64,000 bases of DNA from Actinoplanes xinjiangensis (GTDB lineage Bacteria > Actinomycetota > Actinomycetes > Mycobacteriales > Micromonosporaceae), in contig NZ_QGGR01000018.1 of NCBI RefSeq assembly GCF_003148685.1, forward strand, positions 62,001-126,000. Direction: 5' to 3'. The notes beneath the pieces were generated by a model. It had not been told where the DNA came from and did not search any database. It saw nothing but the letters and a program-made list of their open reading frames with translations. The translations under genes and the position numbers were made by a program. Shown piece after piece: positions 10,311-18,880 of the stretch; the stretch's first letter is position 1, and each line of letters starts with the position of its first letter.

Positions 10311-10814
10311 ATGGACGAACCCACACCCGCCGACCTCGACATCGTGGCGGCCCAGCTCGGCCGCCGTCCGCGTGGCACCCGTGCGATCGCGCACCGCTGC
10401 CCGTGCGGCAACCCCGACGTGGTGGAGACCTCCCCGCGTCTGGACGACGGCACACCGTTCCCGACCATGTATTACCTGACCTGCCCGCATGCCACCGCGG
10501 CGTGCAGCCGGCTGGAGTCGGCCGGCGTCATGCGCGACATGCAGGAGCGGCTCAGCACCGATCCCGAGCTGGCCAAGAAGTATGGGGCCGCCCACCAGGA
10601 CTATCTGGACCGGCGCACCGCGATCGAGGACGTGCCGGAGATCAGGAACGTCTCGGCCGGCGGCATGCCGGACCGGGTGAAGTGCCTGCACGTCCACCTC
10701 GGGCACGCGCTGGCCGCCGGGCGCGGCGTCAACCCGTTCGGCGACGAGGTGCGTGACGCGGTCGAGCCCTACTGGGCGGGCGGGCCGTGCGTGCGCCTGG
10801 CGGACGGCGAGTGA
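10311..10814 (+). CDS. DUF501 domain protein
   Basis: A 167-residue protein of the DUF501 family. Recognisable features are RRPRGTRAIAHRCPCGNPDVVETSPRLDDGTPFPTMYYLTCPH near the N-terminus (split here: RRPRGTRAIAHRCPCG, then PTMYYLTCPH) and VKCLHVHLGHALAAG near the C-terminus. Conserved Cys/His residues suggest metal binding, but no biochemical function is established. It starts 9 bp after ftsB, and its TGA overlaps the GTG of argA by 4 bp. Confidence 0.9.
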   Translation: MDEPTPADLDIVAAQLGRRPRGTRAIAHRCPCGNPDVVETSPRLDDGTPFPTMYYLTCPHATAACSRLESAGVMRDMQERLSTDPELAKKYGAAHQDYLDRRTAIEDVPEIRNVSAGGMPDRVKCLHVHLGHALAAGRGVNPFGDEVRDAVEPYWAGGPCVRLADGE

Positions 10815-11305
10815 ACGTCCGGCGGGCCCGGACCGGGGACATCCGGGCGATCCGGTCGCTGGTGGACACCTACACCACCGATCGCCGGCTGCTCAGCAAG
10901 GCCACCGTCACGCTCTACGAGCAGGTCCAGGAGTTCTGGGTGGCGGAGTCCGCGGACGGCCGGGTGGTCGGCTGCGGCGCGCTGCACGTGATGTGGGAGG
11001 ACCTCGCCGAGATCCGGACGGTCGCTGTCGACCCGACGCTGCGTGGTCGGAAGATCGGCCACCGGATCGTCTCGGCGCTCCTCGACCAGGCCCGTGAGCT
11101 GGGCGTGCGGCGGGTCTTCTGCCTGACGTTCGAGACCCGGTTCTTCGGGTCGTTCGGGTTCACCGAGATCGACGGGGCCGCCGTGCCGCACGGCGTCTAC
11201 GAGCAGTTGCTGCGCTCCTACGACGAGGGCGTGGCCGAATTCCTGGACCTGGAACGGGTCAAGCCGAACACGCTGGGGAACACGAGAATGCTGCTGCACC
11301 TATGA
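10811..11305 (+). CDS. argA: Amino-acid N-acetyltransferase (N-acetylglutamate synthase type, GNAT)
   Basis: A 164-residue GNAT protein closely resembling the short actinobacterial ArgA type (Rv2747-like), which makes N-acetylglutamate from acetyl-CoA and glutamate for arginine synthesis. Segments seen: VTLYEQVQEFWVAE, VVGCGALHVMWEDLAEIRTV, the acetyl-CoA loop RGRKIGH, FFGSFGFTEI, and the tail GVAEFLDLERVKPNTLGN. GTG 10811 overlaps the DUF501 stop by 4 bp, and its own TGA overlaps the ATG of ppx by 4 bp. This argues for one polycistronic unit. Confidence 0.85.
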   Translation: MNVRRARTGDIRAIRSLVDTYTTDRRLLSKATVTLYEQVQEFWVAESADGRVVGCGALHVMWEDLAEIRTVAVDPTLRGRKIGHRIVSALLDQARELGVRRVFCLTFETRFFGSFGFTEIDGAAVPHGVYEQLLRSYDEGVAEFLDLERVKPNTLGNTRMLLHL

Positions 11306-12216
11306 GCGTGCGCGTTGCCGCCGTGGACTGTGGGACGAACGCGATCCGTCTGCTGATCGCCGACGTGGCCGGGGACAAGCTGGCCGACGTCTCCCGGCGG
11401 ATGGAGATCGTGCGGCTGGGGGAGGGCGTGGACCGTACCGGCATGCTCGCTCCGGCGGCGATCGAACGTACCCGGCAGGCTCTGCTCGGTTATGCCGCCG
11501 AGATCGCCGAGCTGGGTGTCACCCGGGTGCGGATGTGTGCCACGTCGGCCAGCCGGGACGCCTCGAACGCGGAGGACTTCCGGACGATGGTCCGCGGGGT
11601 GCTCGGCATCGATCCCGAGGTGATCACCGGCGAGCAGGAGGCCGAGCTGTCCTTCCTCGGTGCCGTGAACGGGCTGGACGCCGAGGGCCCGTACCTGGTC
11701 TACGACCTGGGCGGTGGTTCCACCGAGTTCGTCACCGGGACGACCGGCGTCGAGCGGTCGATCTCGATGGACATCGGTTGCGTCCGGATGACCGAGCGGC
11801 ATCTGCACAGCGATCCGCCGACGGCGGCCGAGCTCGCGGCGGCGGAGGCGGACGTCGTCGAGGCCGTCGACACCGCCCTGGCGGCGGTGTCCGGCCGGTC
11901 GGCGAAGACGTTGGTCGGCCTCGCCGGGACGGTCACCACGGTTGCCGCTCTGGCTCACGACCTCGAGGTGTACGACTCCACGCGCATCCACCACAGCCGG
12001 ATCGACACGCCGACCGTCGCCCGGGTGACCGATGAGCTGCTGGCGATGACCGTCGCCGAGCGGCTCGCCCTGCCGGTGATGCATCCCGGCCGTGCCGACG
12101 TGATCGGTGCCGGTGCCCTGATCATGAAACTGATCAGTGAACGCTCCGGCCACGACTTCGTGATCGCCTCGGAGCACGACATCCTCGACGGCATCGCCTT
12201 CGGCCTGGCCGTCTGA
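11302..12216 (+). CDS. ppx: Ppx/GppA-family exopolyphosphatase
   Basis: Releases phosphate from polyphosphate ends or hydrolyses pppGpp; 304 residues, the short actinobacterial (Rv1026-like) form without the C-terminal HD domain. The ASKHA-type motifs are visible: VAAVDCGTNAIRLLIAD at residues 4-20, YDLGGGSTEFV near 134-144, and LVGLAGTVTTVAAL near 204. The start overlaps argA by 4 bp. It is functionally linked to the PPK2 and CYTH-CHAD genes about 20 kb away. Confidence 0.93.
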   Translation: MSVRVAAVDCGTNAIRLLIADVAGDKLADVSRRMEIVRLGEGVDRTGMLAPAAIERTRQALLGYAAEIAELGVTRVRMCATSASRDASNAEDFRTMVRGVLGIDPEVITGEQEAELSFLGAVNGLDAEGPYLVYDLGGGSTEFVTGTTGVERSISMDIGCVRMTERHLHSDPPTAAELAAAEADVVEAVDTALAAVSGRSAKTLVGLAGTVTTVAALAHDLEVYDSTRIHHSRIDTPTVARVTDELLAMTVAERLALPVMHPGRADVIGAGALIMKLISERSGHDFVIASEHDILDGIAFGLAV

Positions 12217-12249
12217 TCCTCCGCATCACCCCTGATCGGTAGTGCGTTG

Positions 12250-12286
12250 TTGACGGTACTTCGGATTGCGCAGTAGTGTGCTCCGC
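12250..12286 (+). promoter_or_regulatory. Promoter of padR with leaderless geometry
   Basis: TTGACG (12250-12255), an 18-bp spacer and TAGTGT (12274-12279) are followed 7 nt later by GTG 12287. This is the most complete sigma-A-type promoter in the window. It predicts a transcript starting at the start codon. Autoregulation by PadR here is plausible but not visible as a clear palindrome. Confidence 0.6.
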
Positions 12287-12616
12287 GTGGATGCGACGCA
12301 ACTGCTCAAAGGGGTGCTCGACCTGGCCGTCCTCGCTGTGCTCCGCGACGAGGACGGTTATGGCTACGACATCCTGCGCCGCCTGCGCGCCGCCGGTCTG
12401 GAGGAGGTCGGTGACGCCTCGGTCTACGGCACGCTGCGCCGACTCTTCAACAACGGCCTGCTGAACAGCTATGTGGTGCCCAGCGACGAGGGCCCGCACC
12501 GGAAGTATTACGCACTCAACGAGGCCGGCCGCGCCGAGCTCCAGAGCTCCGGCAAGGTGTGGCAGGGCTTCGCGTCGATCATGGAAGATCTGCTTCGCGA
12601 GCGGGGGAAGGCGTGA
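12287..12616 (+). CDS. PadR-family transcriptional regulator
   Basis: A 109-residue winged-helix regulator. LLKGVLDLAVLAVL, GYGYDILRRLRAAGL, SVYGTLRRLFNNGLL and GPHRKYYALNEAGRAEL mark the PadR DNA-binding fold and wing. GTG 12287 is chosen over in-frame TTG 12266 and GTG 12278 because it falls exactly at the predicted transcription start. Its TGA overlaps the GTG of the next gene by 4 bp, the usual PadR/HAAS-membrane-protein pairing. PadR proteins of this type typically repress their own operon until a signal is bound. Confidence 0.9.
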   Translation: MDATQLLKGVLDLAVLAVLRDEDGYGYDILRRLRAAGLEEVGDASVYGTLRRLFNNGLLNSYVVPSDEGPHRKYYALNEAGRAELQSSGKVWQGFASIMEDLLRERGKA

Positions 12617-13596
12617 ACCTCACGGCACAGGACGAGATCGCCGTCTACGTCGAGGGCGTCCGGGAGGCGCTCGCCGGCCTGCCGGCCGCGACCCGGGACG
12701 AGTTGCTCGAAGACCTGCCGGAGCACCTCGCCGAGGTGCTGGCCGAGGGCGGCGGCTCACTGTATGAGCGGCTCGGCCCACCGGCCGCCTACGCGGCCGA
12801 GCTCAGCGCGAGCGCCGGTTTCACCACGGCCACGCCGCCGGCGGGGGAGCGGTCGCGGATCGCGGAGACCGCCGCCCGCCATCGGGCCCGGATCGACCGG
12901 GTGCTGCGCCGGGCCGACGAGCGGGCCGGGCCGGTGCTCGGCTATGCGCGGGCGAGTGAGTTCCTGGCGCTGCTGCGGCCCGCCTGGTGGGTCCTGCGCG
13001 GTTATCTGGCCGCCATGGCGGTGGCCTTCATGCTGCACGACCACGACACGCCACTGGGTCTGCTGCCCCGCGCCGGTGACGACGACCTGGCGGCGATCCT
13101 GCTGCTCAGTCTCGGCATCCTCGGTTCGATCTGGCTGGGCCGCCGTGCGCGGCCGGCCGGTTCGTGGCCGCGGCGCCTGCAGCGACTTGGCACCGGCTTC
13201 CTGGTGATCTTCGCGGTGGTCGGCTTCTTCGAGGTCGACTCGGCGGCGCAGCGCGACTACTACTACACCGTCGAATACACCGACCCGCCCCCTGAGCCGC
13301 TGAGTGACATCCGCGACGTCTTCGTCTACGACGCCGAGGGCCGGCTGCTGGTGGGCGTGCAGCTCTATGACCAGCATGGTCGGCCGATCCGGCTCGGGGA
13401 CCCGATGTGCGACGACGAGCTCGACAGTCCGGTGCCGATCGTGAACCCGGGGTATCCGTACTGTCCGGACCAGGCGCCGTTCCGGGCCGGTGAGCCGTCG
13501 TTGTCCACAGCTCCGTCCACAGGCCCGTCCGCGGGTGACGCGGAGCAGCCGCCCGCCACACCCACCACACCCGCCATCCCAAGTCCCAGCAGGTGA
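12613..13596 (+). CDS. HAAS-domain (DUF1700-like) membrane protein
   Basis: A 327-residue membrane protein. Residues ~5-60 form the helical HAAS domain often paired with PadR regulators (YVEGVREALAGLPAATRDEL, then LPEHLAEVLAE). A basic helical linker follows, then about three transmembrane helices: WWVLRGYLAAMAVAFML, LAAILLLSLGILGSIWLG and GTGFLVIFAVVGFFEV. An extracytoplasmic domain with several Cys and a Ser/Thr/Pro-rich tail completes it. Co-transcribed with padR through a 4-bp overlap. Likely a sensor or transporter-associated partner; ligand unknown. Confidence 0.8.
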   Translation: MNLTAQDEIAVYVEGVREALAGLPAATRDELLEDLPEHLAEVLAEGGGSLYERLGPPAAYAAELSASAGFTTATPPAGERSRIAETAARHRARIDRVLRRADERAGPVLGYARASEFLALLRPAWWVLRGYLAAMAVAFMLHDHDTPLGLLPRAGDDDLAAILLLSLGILGSIWLGRRARPAGSWPRRLQRLGTGFLVIFAVVGFFEVDSAAQRDYYYTVEYTDPPPEPLSDIRDVFVYDAEGRLLVGVQLYDQHGRPIRLGDPMCDDELDSPVPIVNPGYPYCPDQAPFRAGEPSLSTAPSTGPSAGDAEQPPATPTTPAIPSPSR

Positions 13597-13664
13597 CACC
13601 GGTGATGGTTGCGGCTCGGCCACGGTGACGAATCAGGCTGCAAAGGGGATCGCGCGCGAGCGAT

Positions 13665-13680
13665 GAGGATCGCTATCCTC
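13665..13680. promoter_or_regulatory. Inverted repeat overlapping a -10-like element
   Basis: GAGGAT (13665-13670) and ATCCTC (13675-13680) form a 6-bp inverted repeat with a 4-bp spacer. TATCCT (13674-13679), inside it, could be the -10 box for the gene at 13728. This is a candidate operator. Confidence 0.35.
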
Positions 13681-13727
13681 GCGTGCCGGCCAGCTGTGCC
13701 GGTCGTACCCCTTGAAAGGAAAGCCCG

Positions 13728-14354
13728 ATGACAGACCCGGTCGTGCCGCCCTCATCCGGTGGCCAGTTCCCGCCGCCGAACGCGGGGCCCCAGGGTTACC
13801 CGCCCCCCAACGCCGGTGGCCAGTTCCCGCCGCCGTACGCGGGGGCCCCGGGCTTTCCGCCGCCGCACGCGGGAGCTCAGGGCTTCCCGCCGCCGAACGC
13901 GGGAGCCCCGGGCTTCCCGCCGCCGAACTCCGGAGCTCCGGGCTTCCCGCCGCCCGCGCCCTTCCCGGGCACCGAGGGCAAGCCGAAGAGCAAGACCGGC
14001 CGTAAGATCCTCGGCGTTGTCGGCGCCGTCGTCGTCGGCGTGATCTTCGTGGTGATCAAGGTCGGTATCGGCGACGCGCTCAGCGAGGACCCGACCAAGG
14101 ACGCCAAGGCCGGCGACTGCCTCGGCATCTCGCAGGAGGTCAAGGAGACCACCACCGAGGTCGACGCCAAGATCGTCGACTGCACCGCGTCCGACGCGAA
14201 GTACACCGTGCTGGGCCGGGTCGAGGGCATCAAGGATGAGAACAGCCCGGCCTGCGACGACATCATCAACACCGGCCTCAAGGAGGGCGAGGAGGGTGCC
14301 GTCATCGCCTCCCAGGAGGACAAGGGCTACCTGCTCTGCCTGAAGGTCAACTGA
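13728..14354 (+). CDS. Proline-rich-repeat single-pass membrane protein (LppU/SCO3897-like)
   Basis: A 208-residue protein. Residues 1-85 are a disordered region of ~10-residue repeats (pattern G-A-P-G-F-P-P-P-N-A, about seven copies). Then come a Lys-rich stop, a transmembrane helix (ILGVVGAVVVGVIFVVI, ~98-114) and an outside domain with paired Cys (GDCLGIS, VDCTASDAKY, PACDD, LLCLKVN). The layout matches the LppU-type domain of actinobacterial membrane proteins. A GAAAGGAAA ribosome site precedes ATG 13728. Function unknown, possibly cell-envelope related. The 30-bp DNA repeats make it prone to length variation. Confidence 0.85.
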   Translation: MTDPVVPPSSGGQFPPPNAGPQGYPPPNAGGQFPPPYAGAPGFPPPHAGAQGFPPPNAGAPGFPPPNSGAPGFPPPAPFPGTEGKPKSKTGRKILGVVGAVVVGVIFVVIKVGIGDALSEDPTKDAKAGDCLGISQEVKETTTEVDAKIVDCTASDAKYTVLGRVEGIKDENSPACDDIINTGLKEGEEGAVIASQEDKGYLLCLKVN

Positions 14355-14373
14355 CCCTCACCACGAGTCCGGT

Positions 14374-14420
14374 CCGGGTCGGTCACGGGCGTCCGCAACG
14401 GATGCCCGCGGCCGACCCGG
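14374..14420 (+). terminator. Long terminator hairpin
   Basis: CCGGGTCGG (14374-14382) pairs with CCGACCCGG (14412-14420). Inside it, CGGGCGTCCG (14386-14395) pairs with CGGATGCCCG (14399-14408) around a CAA loop, apart from one G-U. It begins 20 bp after the preceding stop. Confidence 0.75.
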
Positions 14421-14493
14421 GTGCGTTCCGTCCGCGCGCGGATGCTGTGCTGGACGGGTGCTTCCGTCCGGCGCCTCCGCGCGTACCCCCGCC

Positions 14494-15210
14494 ATGGTCG
14501 TCGCCCAGGCGACCGGGGCCGCCTCGCTGACCGCGCTCGACGCCCGTGTCGCGGACTGTTTCGCCTGCCCGCGCCTGGTGGCCTGGCGCACCGACATCGC
14601 CGTGACGCGGCGGGCGTCGTTCCGTGACCAGGAGTATTGGGGACGTCCGGTCCCCGGGTTCGGCCCGGCCGACGCCGAGATCGCCATCCTCGGCCTGGCA
14701 CCGGCCGCGCACGGCGGTAACCGCACCGGGCGGATCTTCACCGGCGACCGGTCCGGTGACGTCCTCTTCGCCGCGCTGCACCGGGCCGGTCTCGCCAACC
14801 AGCCGACCAGCGTCGCCGCCGACGACGGCCTGGCGCTGCGGCACACCCGGGTCTTCTCCGCGGTGCGCTGCGCCCCGCCGGACAACAAGCCGCTGCCCGA
14901 GGAACGCGACACGTGCGCGCCGTGGTTCCGGCGGGAGCTGGAGCTGGTCCGGCCCACCCTGCGGGTGGTGGTCGCGCTCGGTGCCTTCGCATGGGCCGCG
15001 TGGTGGCCGGCGATGATCGCGGCCTACGGCGTGCGGCCACCGGTGCCCCGGCCGAAATTCGGGCACGGTGCCCAGGTCAGCGTGCCCGGCGCGCCCGTTC
15101 TGCTGGGCTGTTTCCACGTCAGCCAGCAGAACACGTTCACCGGCCGGCTCACCCCGCCCATGCTGGACGACGTGTTCGGCCGTGCGAAGGCCCTGGCAGG
15201 CCTGGCATGA
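14494..15210 (+). CDS. udgB: Family 5 uracil-DNA glycosylase (UDGb)
   Basis: Excises uracil and other deaminated bases; a 4Fe-4S enzyme of UDG family 5. Seen: CFACPRLVAWR (two cluster Cys near residues 22 and 25), the active-site segment GLAPAAHGGNRTGRIFTGD, further Cys in VRCAPPDNKPLPEERDTC, and the C-terminal catalytic-loop equivalent CFHVSQQNTFTGRLTP. The protein is 238 residues from ATG 14494. GTG 14458 would add 12 residues and cannot be excluded; no strong ribosome site is seen for either. Confidence 0.93.
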   Translation: MVVAQATGAASLTALDARVADCFACPRLVAWRTDIAVTRRASFRDQEYWGRPVPGFGPADAEIAILGLAPAAHGGNRTGRIFTGDRSGDVLFAALHRAGLANQPTSVAADDGLALRHTRVFSAVRCAPPDNKPLPEERDTCAPWFRRELELVRPTLRVVVALGAFAWAAWWPAMIAAYGVRPPVPRPKFGHGAQVSVPGAPVLLGCFHVSQQNTFTGRLTPPMLDDVFGRAKALAGLA

Positions 15211-15254
15211 TGCGAGCGCCGACAATCCCCGAGCCACGGATCTGAGCCCCGTTT

Positions 15255-15953
15255 ATGGACTTCGCCGCACTGCGCCGATGGTGGCCCCTCGCCGCTGTCC
15301 TCGGACTGCTCTTCGTGACCTCGCTCGCCGCGACCCGGTCCGCTCCGCAGCTCGACCAGCTCGAGCCGGACGCGCAGCCGACCCGGCCACCCCTGCTGCC
15401 GCCCCGCCCGTCCGTGCAACCGAGCGTCCAGGAGTCCATCCCGGAGCCGGCCCAGGCCCTGCCGGGCTGGGTGGGCACCGCCACACTGGCCGTGCTCCTC
15501 GCCGGGGCGGTGCTGATGGTGGTCGGCCTCACCTGGGCACTGGTCCGCGATCACCTGCGCCGCCGCCCCGCCCGCGCCGGCCGGCACCAGCCGCGCCGGG
15601 CGCAGCAGACCGCCGACGACCTGGTCGCCGCCCTCGACGCCGGCCTGGAGGAACTGTCCGACACCGACCGTGACCCACGCCGGGCGGTGATCGCCTGCTG
15701 GGTGCGCCTGGAGGACGCCACCGCCGCGGCCGGTACGCCGCGGCACCCCGGTGACAGCCCCACCGACTACGTCGGACGGTTGCTCGCCGAGCAGCAGGTC
15801 GACGCCGGCGTGCTCGCCGCGCTGCTGGAGGTCTACCGCGAGGCGCGGTATGCGACGCACACCGTCGACGACCAGATGCGGCAGCAGGCGCGGTCCGCCC
15901 TGGAGCGGCTGCGTGCCGACCTGGGCGCCGCCCGGAGCGGAGCACCGGCATGA
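15255..15953 (+). CDS. DUF4129-domain membrane protein
   Basis: A 232-residue protein: one N-terminal transmembrane helix (~10-27), a Pro-rich outside segment, a second helix (~75-97), then a basic region and a C-terminal DUF4129 domain (DPRRAVIACWVRLEDATAAAG, then LLEVYREARYATHTV). DUF4129 proteins are commonly found with MoxR ATPases and DUF58 proteins, as here. Function unknown; possibly a transglutaminase-system partner or envelope-assembly module. ATG 15255; the TGA overlaps the next ATG by 4 bp. Confidence 0.85.
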   Translation: MDFAALRRWWPLAAVLGLLFVTSLAATRSAPQLDQLEPDAQPTRPPLLPPRPSVQPSVQESIPEPAQALPGWVGTATLAVLLAGAVLMVVGLTWALVRDHLRRRPARAGRHQPRRAQQTADDLVAALDAGLEELSDTDRDPRRAVIACWVRLEDATAAAGTPRHPGDSPTDYVGRLLAEQQVDAGVLAALLEVYREARYATHTVDDQMRQQARSALERLRADLGAARSGAPA

Positions 15954-16528
15954 GCGACGGTGGACTGGACGATCTCTTCGGTATCGCCGACACCCCGCGG
16001 ACCGTCGAGGAGACCGAGACCGTCGACAGGCGGCGCTCGATGATGATCACACTGGTCGGCAACGCCGTCGTGATCGGTCTGGTCGCCATCGTCATCACGG
16101 CCGGCCTGCGCGCGCTCGGCACGAGCATCTCGACGGTGCTCCTGGTCAGCCTCCTGATCGGCCTCCGCGTGATCATCTACGCGGCCGGTCTGGTCGCCCC
16201 GCCGCCCGCGCCCCGGCTGCGGTCCCGGATCGGTGCCAGTCCGTCCCCGACCGACGACTCGCTCCGGGCCGCGGTGCGCCGCTGGGAACAGAACCTGGAC
16301 CGGGCCCACTCGGACCCGGAACTGTATGCGCGTAACGTTCTGCCGGTGCTGGCGGAACTGACCGATGAGCGGTTGCGGCTGCGGCACGGCTTCACCCGCG
16401 CCAGTGACCCGCGCCGGGCCCGGGAACTCCTCGGTGACGACCTCTGGTCGGCGCTGTCCGAACCGGGCCGTCGCGCGCTCAAGGCCCGGGACGTCGAGAC
16501 TTACCTAGACGCCATGGAACGACTGTGA
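15950..16528 (+). CDS. Two-helix membrane protein of the MoxR/DUF58 cluster
   Basis: A 192-residue protein that I do not recognise by family. An acidic N-terminus (about 30 residues) precedes two transmembrane helices (about 31-53 and 59-82), then a cytoplasmic, helical, Arg/Leu-rich domain with AAVRRWEQNLDRAHSDPELY and RRARELLGDDLWSALSEPGR. Overlaps the DUF4129 gene by 4 bp and is followed after 13 bp by the MoxR gene with a good ribosome site. Likely a membrane partner of the complex these genes encode. Confidence 0.82.
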   Translation: MSDGGLDDLFGIADTPRTVEETETVDRRRSMMITLVGNAVVIGLVAIVITAGLRALGTSISTVLLVSLLIGLRVIIYAAGLVAPPPAPRLRSRIGASPSPTDDSLRAAVRRWEQNLDRAHSDPELYARNVLPVLAELTDERLRLRHGFTRASDPRRARELLGDDLWSALSEPGRRALKARDVETYLDAMERL

Positions 16529-16541
16529 GAAAGGTGCGCCG

Positions 16542-17531
16542 GTGACGCAGGCTCTTCCCCCGTACGAGGTCGGGCGGCTGGCCGGGGCGGTCCTCGACTC
16601 GGTCGGCTCGGTCCTGGTGGGTAAACGGGACTCGCTGGAGCTGGTGCTGGCCGGGATCCTGGCCGGCGGCCACGTGCTGCTGGAGGACATGCCAGGCCTG
16701 GGCAAGACGCTGACCGCCCGGTCGTTCGCCCAGGCGCTCGGCCTCGACTTCCGCCGGCTCCAGTTCACCCCCGACCTGCTGCCCGCCGACGTCACCGGCT
16801 CGTTCCTCTACGACCAGCGCAAGGGCGACTTCGCCTTCCGGGCCGGTCCGGTCTTCACCAACATGCTGCTGGCCGACGAGATCAACCGGACGCCACCGAA
16901 GACCCAGTCGGCCCTGCTCGAGGCGATGCAGGAGAAGCAGGTGTCGGTCGAGGGCGTGACGTACCGGCTGGACCCGCCGTTCCACGTGATCGCGACCGCC
17001 AACCCGATCGAGTACGAGGGCACGTACCCGCTGCCCGAGGCCCAGCTCGACCGGTTCCTGCTCCGGGTGTCGTTCGGCTATCCGACGGCCGAGGAGGAGT
17101 GGACGGTGCTGCAGCGCCGGATGTCGCGCCGCCAGGAGGAGGCGACGCTCTCCCCGGTGGTGGACTCCCGGACGCTCCAGCTGATGCAGGCCGCCCTGGA
17201 GTCGGTGGCGGTCGAGGACTCCATCGGCCGGTACATCGTGGCGCTGGCCTCCGCGACCCGCGAGCACAGCGCGGTCCTCGTCGGCTCCTCGCCCCGCGGC
17301 TCGCTCGCCCTGCTGCTGCTGGCCCGCGCCCGCGCCGTGATGGCCGGCCGTGACTACGTGGTGCCGGAGGACGTGAAGGACGTCGCGATCCCCGCACTCG
17401 CCCACCGGATCACGCTGCGCCCGGAGATGTGGCTGCGCCAGGTCAATCCGTCCTTCGTGGTCCAGGAGGTGCTCACCGCGGTGCCGGCCCCGGCCAGTGG
17501 GGCGCTCCCGACGTACGCCCGGCATGACTGA
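16542..17531 (+). CDS. MoxR-family AAA+ ATPase
   Basis: A 329-residue AAA+ ATPase of the MoxR type, thought to act as a chaperone that matures VWA/DUF58-type partners. Walker A PGLGKT at residues 51-56, the insert DLLPADVTGS, Walker B LLADEINR at ~109-116, sensor-1 ATANPIEYEGTYPLPEAQLDRF (here split: ATANPIEYEG and PLPEAQLDRF) and sensor-2 SPRGSLALL. GTG 16542 has GAGAAAGG 8 nt upstream. Its last 8 bp overlap the DUF58 gene. Confidence 0.95.
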   Translation: MTQALPPYEVGRLAGAVLDSVGSVLVGKRDSLELVLAGILAGGHVLLEDMPGLGKTLTARSFAQALGLDFRRLQFTPDLLPADVTGSFLYDQRKGDFAFRAGPVFTNMLLADEINRTPPKTQSALLEAMQEKQVSVEGVTYRLDPPFHVIATANPIEYEGTYPLPEAQLDRFLLRVSFGYPTAEEEWTVLQRRMSRRQEEATLSPVVDSRTLQLMQAALESVAVEDSIGRYIVALASATREHSAVLVGSSPRGSLALLLLARARAVMAGRDYVVPEDVKDVAIPALAHRITLRPEMWLRQVNPSFVVQEVLTAVPAPASGALPTYARHD

Positions 17532-18879
17532 TCTGCTGCGCCTCCGGCCGGCCGTGCCCGCACCGGGCACGGCCGAGTCGCCGTCCGGCCCGGTCTGGGT
17601 GCCCACCCGGGCTCTCGGCCGGACGGTCCTGCTCACCGGCCTGCTCCTGCTGCTCGGGGTGGCGCTGGGCCGGGTCGACCTGGTGCTGCTCGCGGCGCCG
17701 TTCGCGATCGGCGCGGCGATCAACCTGCGCCGCACCCCGGTCGCCGTACCCGAGATCACCATCAGCACCAACGAGTCCTACCTGGTCGAGGGCGGTGAGG
17801 TGGAGGCGGGACTGACCGTCGCCAACCCGGACTCGATCGATTACGACCTGGTCGTCGTCCGCACCCGGACCTCGCCCTGGCTGACCCTGGAGCACGCCGA
17901 CCGGCCGTTCGCGATCACCGTGGGCGCCGACGGCTGGGCCGCCATCGACCTTCCCGGCGAGGCGCTGCGCTGGGGCCGGCAGGACGTCGGCCCGGCCGCC
18001 GCCCGCGCCGCGGCCTGCGGCGGCCTGCTGGCCTGCCGGCCGGTGGTCACCCCGGCGCAGGGCGTGCGGGTCTATCCGGTCACCGAGCCGTTCAAGGCGA
18101 CGGAGGCGATGCCGGCCGCGGCGGGCCTGGTCGGTGCGCACCGGTCCCGGCGGCCGGGTGAGGGCGGAGAGCTCGCGGGGGTACGCCAGTTCGCGCCCGG
18201 CGACCGGCTACGACGCATCGACTGGCGCGTCTCGCTGCGGACCCGTGACCTGCACGTCGCCTCGACCCTGTCGGACCGGGACGCCGAGGTGCTGCTCCTG
18301 CTCGACGTGCTCGGTGAGATCGGCCTCTCCGGTGGCGTCCGCGGCGACTCGTCGGTGCTGGACACCACGGTCCGGGCCGCGGCCGCGATCGCCGAGCACT
18401 ACCTGCACCGGGGTGACCGGGTCTCGCTGCTGGAGTACGGCTCGACCGCCCGCCGGCTGCGACCCGCCTCCGGCCGCCGGCAGTACCTGACGGTGCTGGA
18501 GTGGCTGCTCGACGTCCGGCCCGACCCGGCCGGGACCGAGCAGTTCGAGAACATCGTCAGCGCCCACCACGTCTCCTCGTCCGCCCTGGTCGTCGTGCTC
18601 ACCCCGCTGGTCGACCCGCGGGCCGCCGACATGCTCGCCCTGCTCACCCAGTCGGGCCGGTACGTGGTGGCCGTCGACACCCTGCCCGCGCAGGCCACTC
18701 CGGCGGTGCGCAACCAGTGGACGTCGGCCGCCACCCGGCTGTGGCGGATGGAGCGGGAGAACGTGCTGGGCCGGCTGCGCGAGCACGGCGTGCCGGTGGT
18801 GGCCTGGGCCGGAGCGGGCAGCCTCGACCTGGTGCTGCGTGACGTCGCCCGGCTGGCCTCGGTACCGAGGGGACACTGA
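17524..18879 (+). CDS. DUF58-domain protein (VWA-like)
   Basis: A 451-residue protein with two hydrophobic helices (about 35-67), a beta-rich segment, and the DUF58 core GEGGELAGVRQFAPGDRLRRIDWR (shown here as RQFAPGDRLRRIDWR near residues 222-236) followed by a VWA-like domain beginning VLLLLDVLGEIGLSGG, with a DxSxS-like site altered. DUF58 proteins are the usual clients of MoxR ATPases. ATG 17524 lies 8 bp inside moxR, which supports translational coupling. Confidence 0.93.
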   Translation: MTDLLRLRPAVPAPGTAESPSGPVWVPTRALGRTVLLTGLLLLLGVALGRVDLVLLAAPFAIGAAINLRRTPVAVPEITISTNESYLVEGGEVEAGLTVANPDSIDYDLVVVRTRTSPWLTLEHADRPFAITVGADGWAAIDLPGEALRWGRQDVGPAAARAAACGGLLACRPVVTPAQGVRVYPVTEPFKATEAMPAAAGLVGAHRSRRPGEGGELAGVRQFAPGDRLRRIDWRVSLRTRDLHVASTLSDRDAEVLLLLDVLGEIGLSGGVRGDSSVLDTTVRAAAAIAEHYLHRGDRVSLLEYGSTARRLRPASGRRQYLTVLEWLLDVRPDPAGTEQFENIVSAHHVSSSALVVVLTPLVDPRAADMLALLTQSGRYVVAVDTLPAQATPAVRNQWTSAATRLWRMERENVLGRLREHGVPVVAWAGAGSLDLVLRDVARLASVPRGH

Positions 18880-18880
18880 C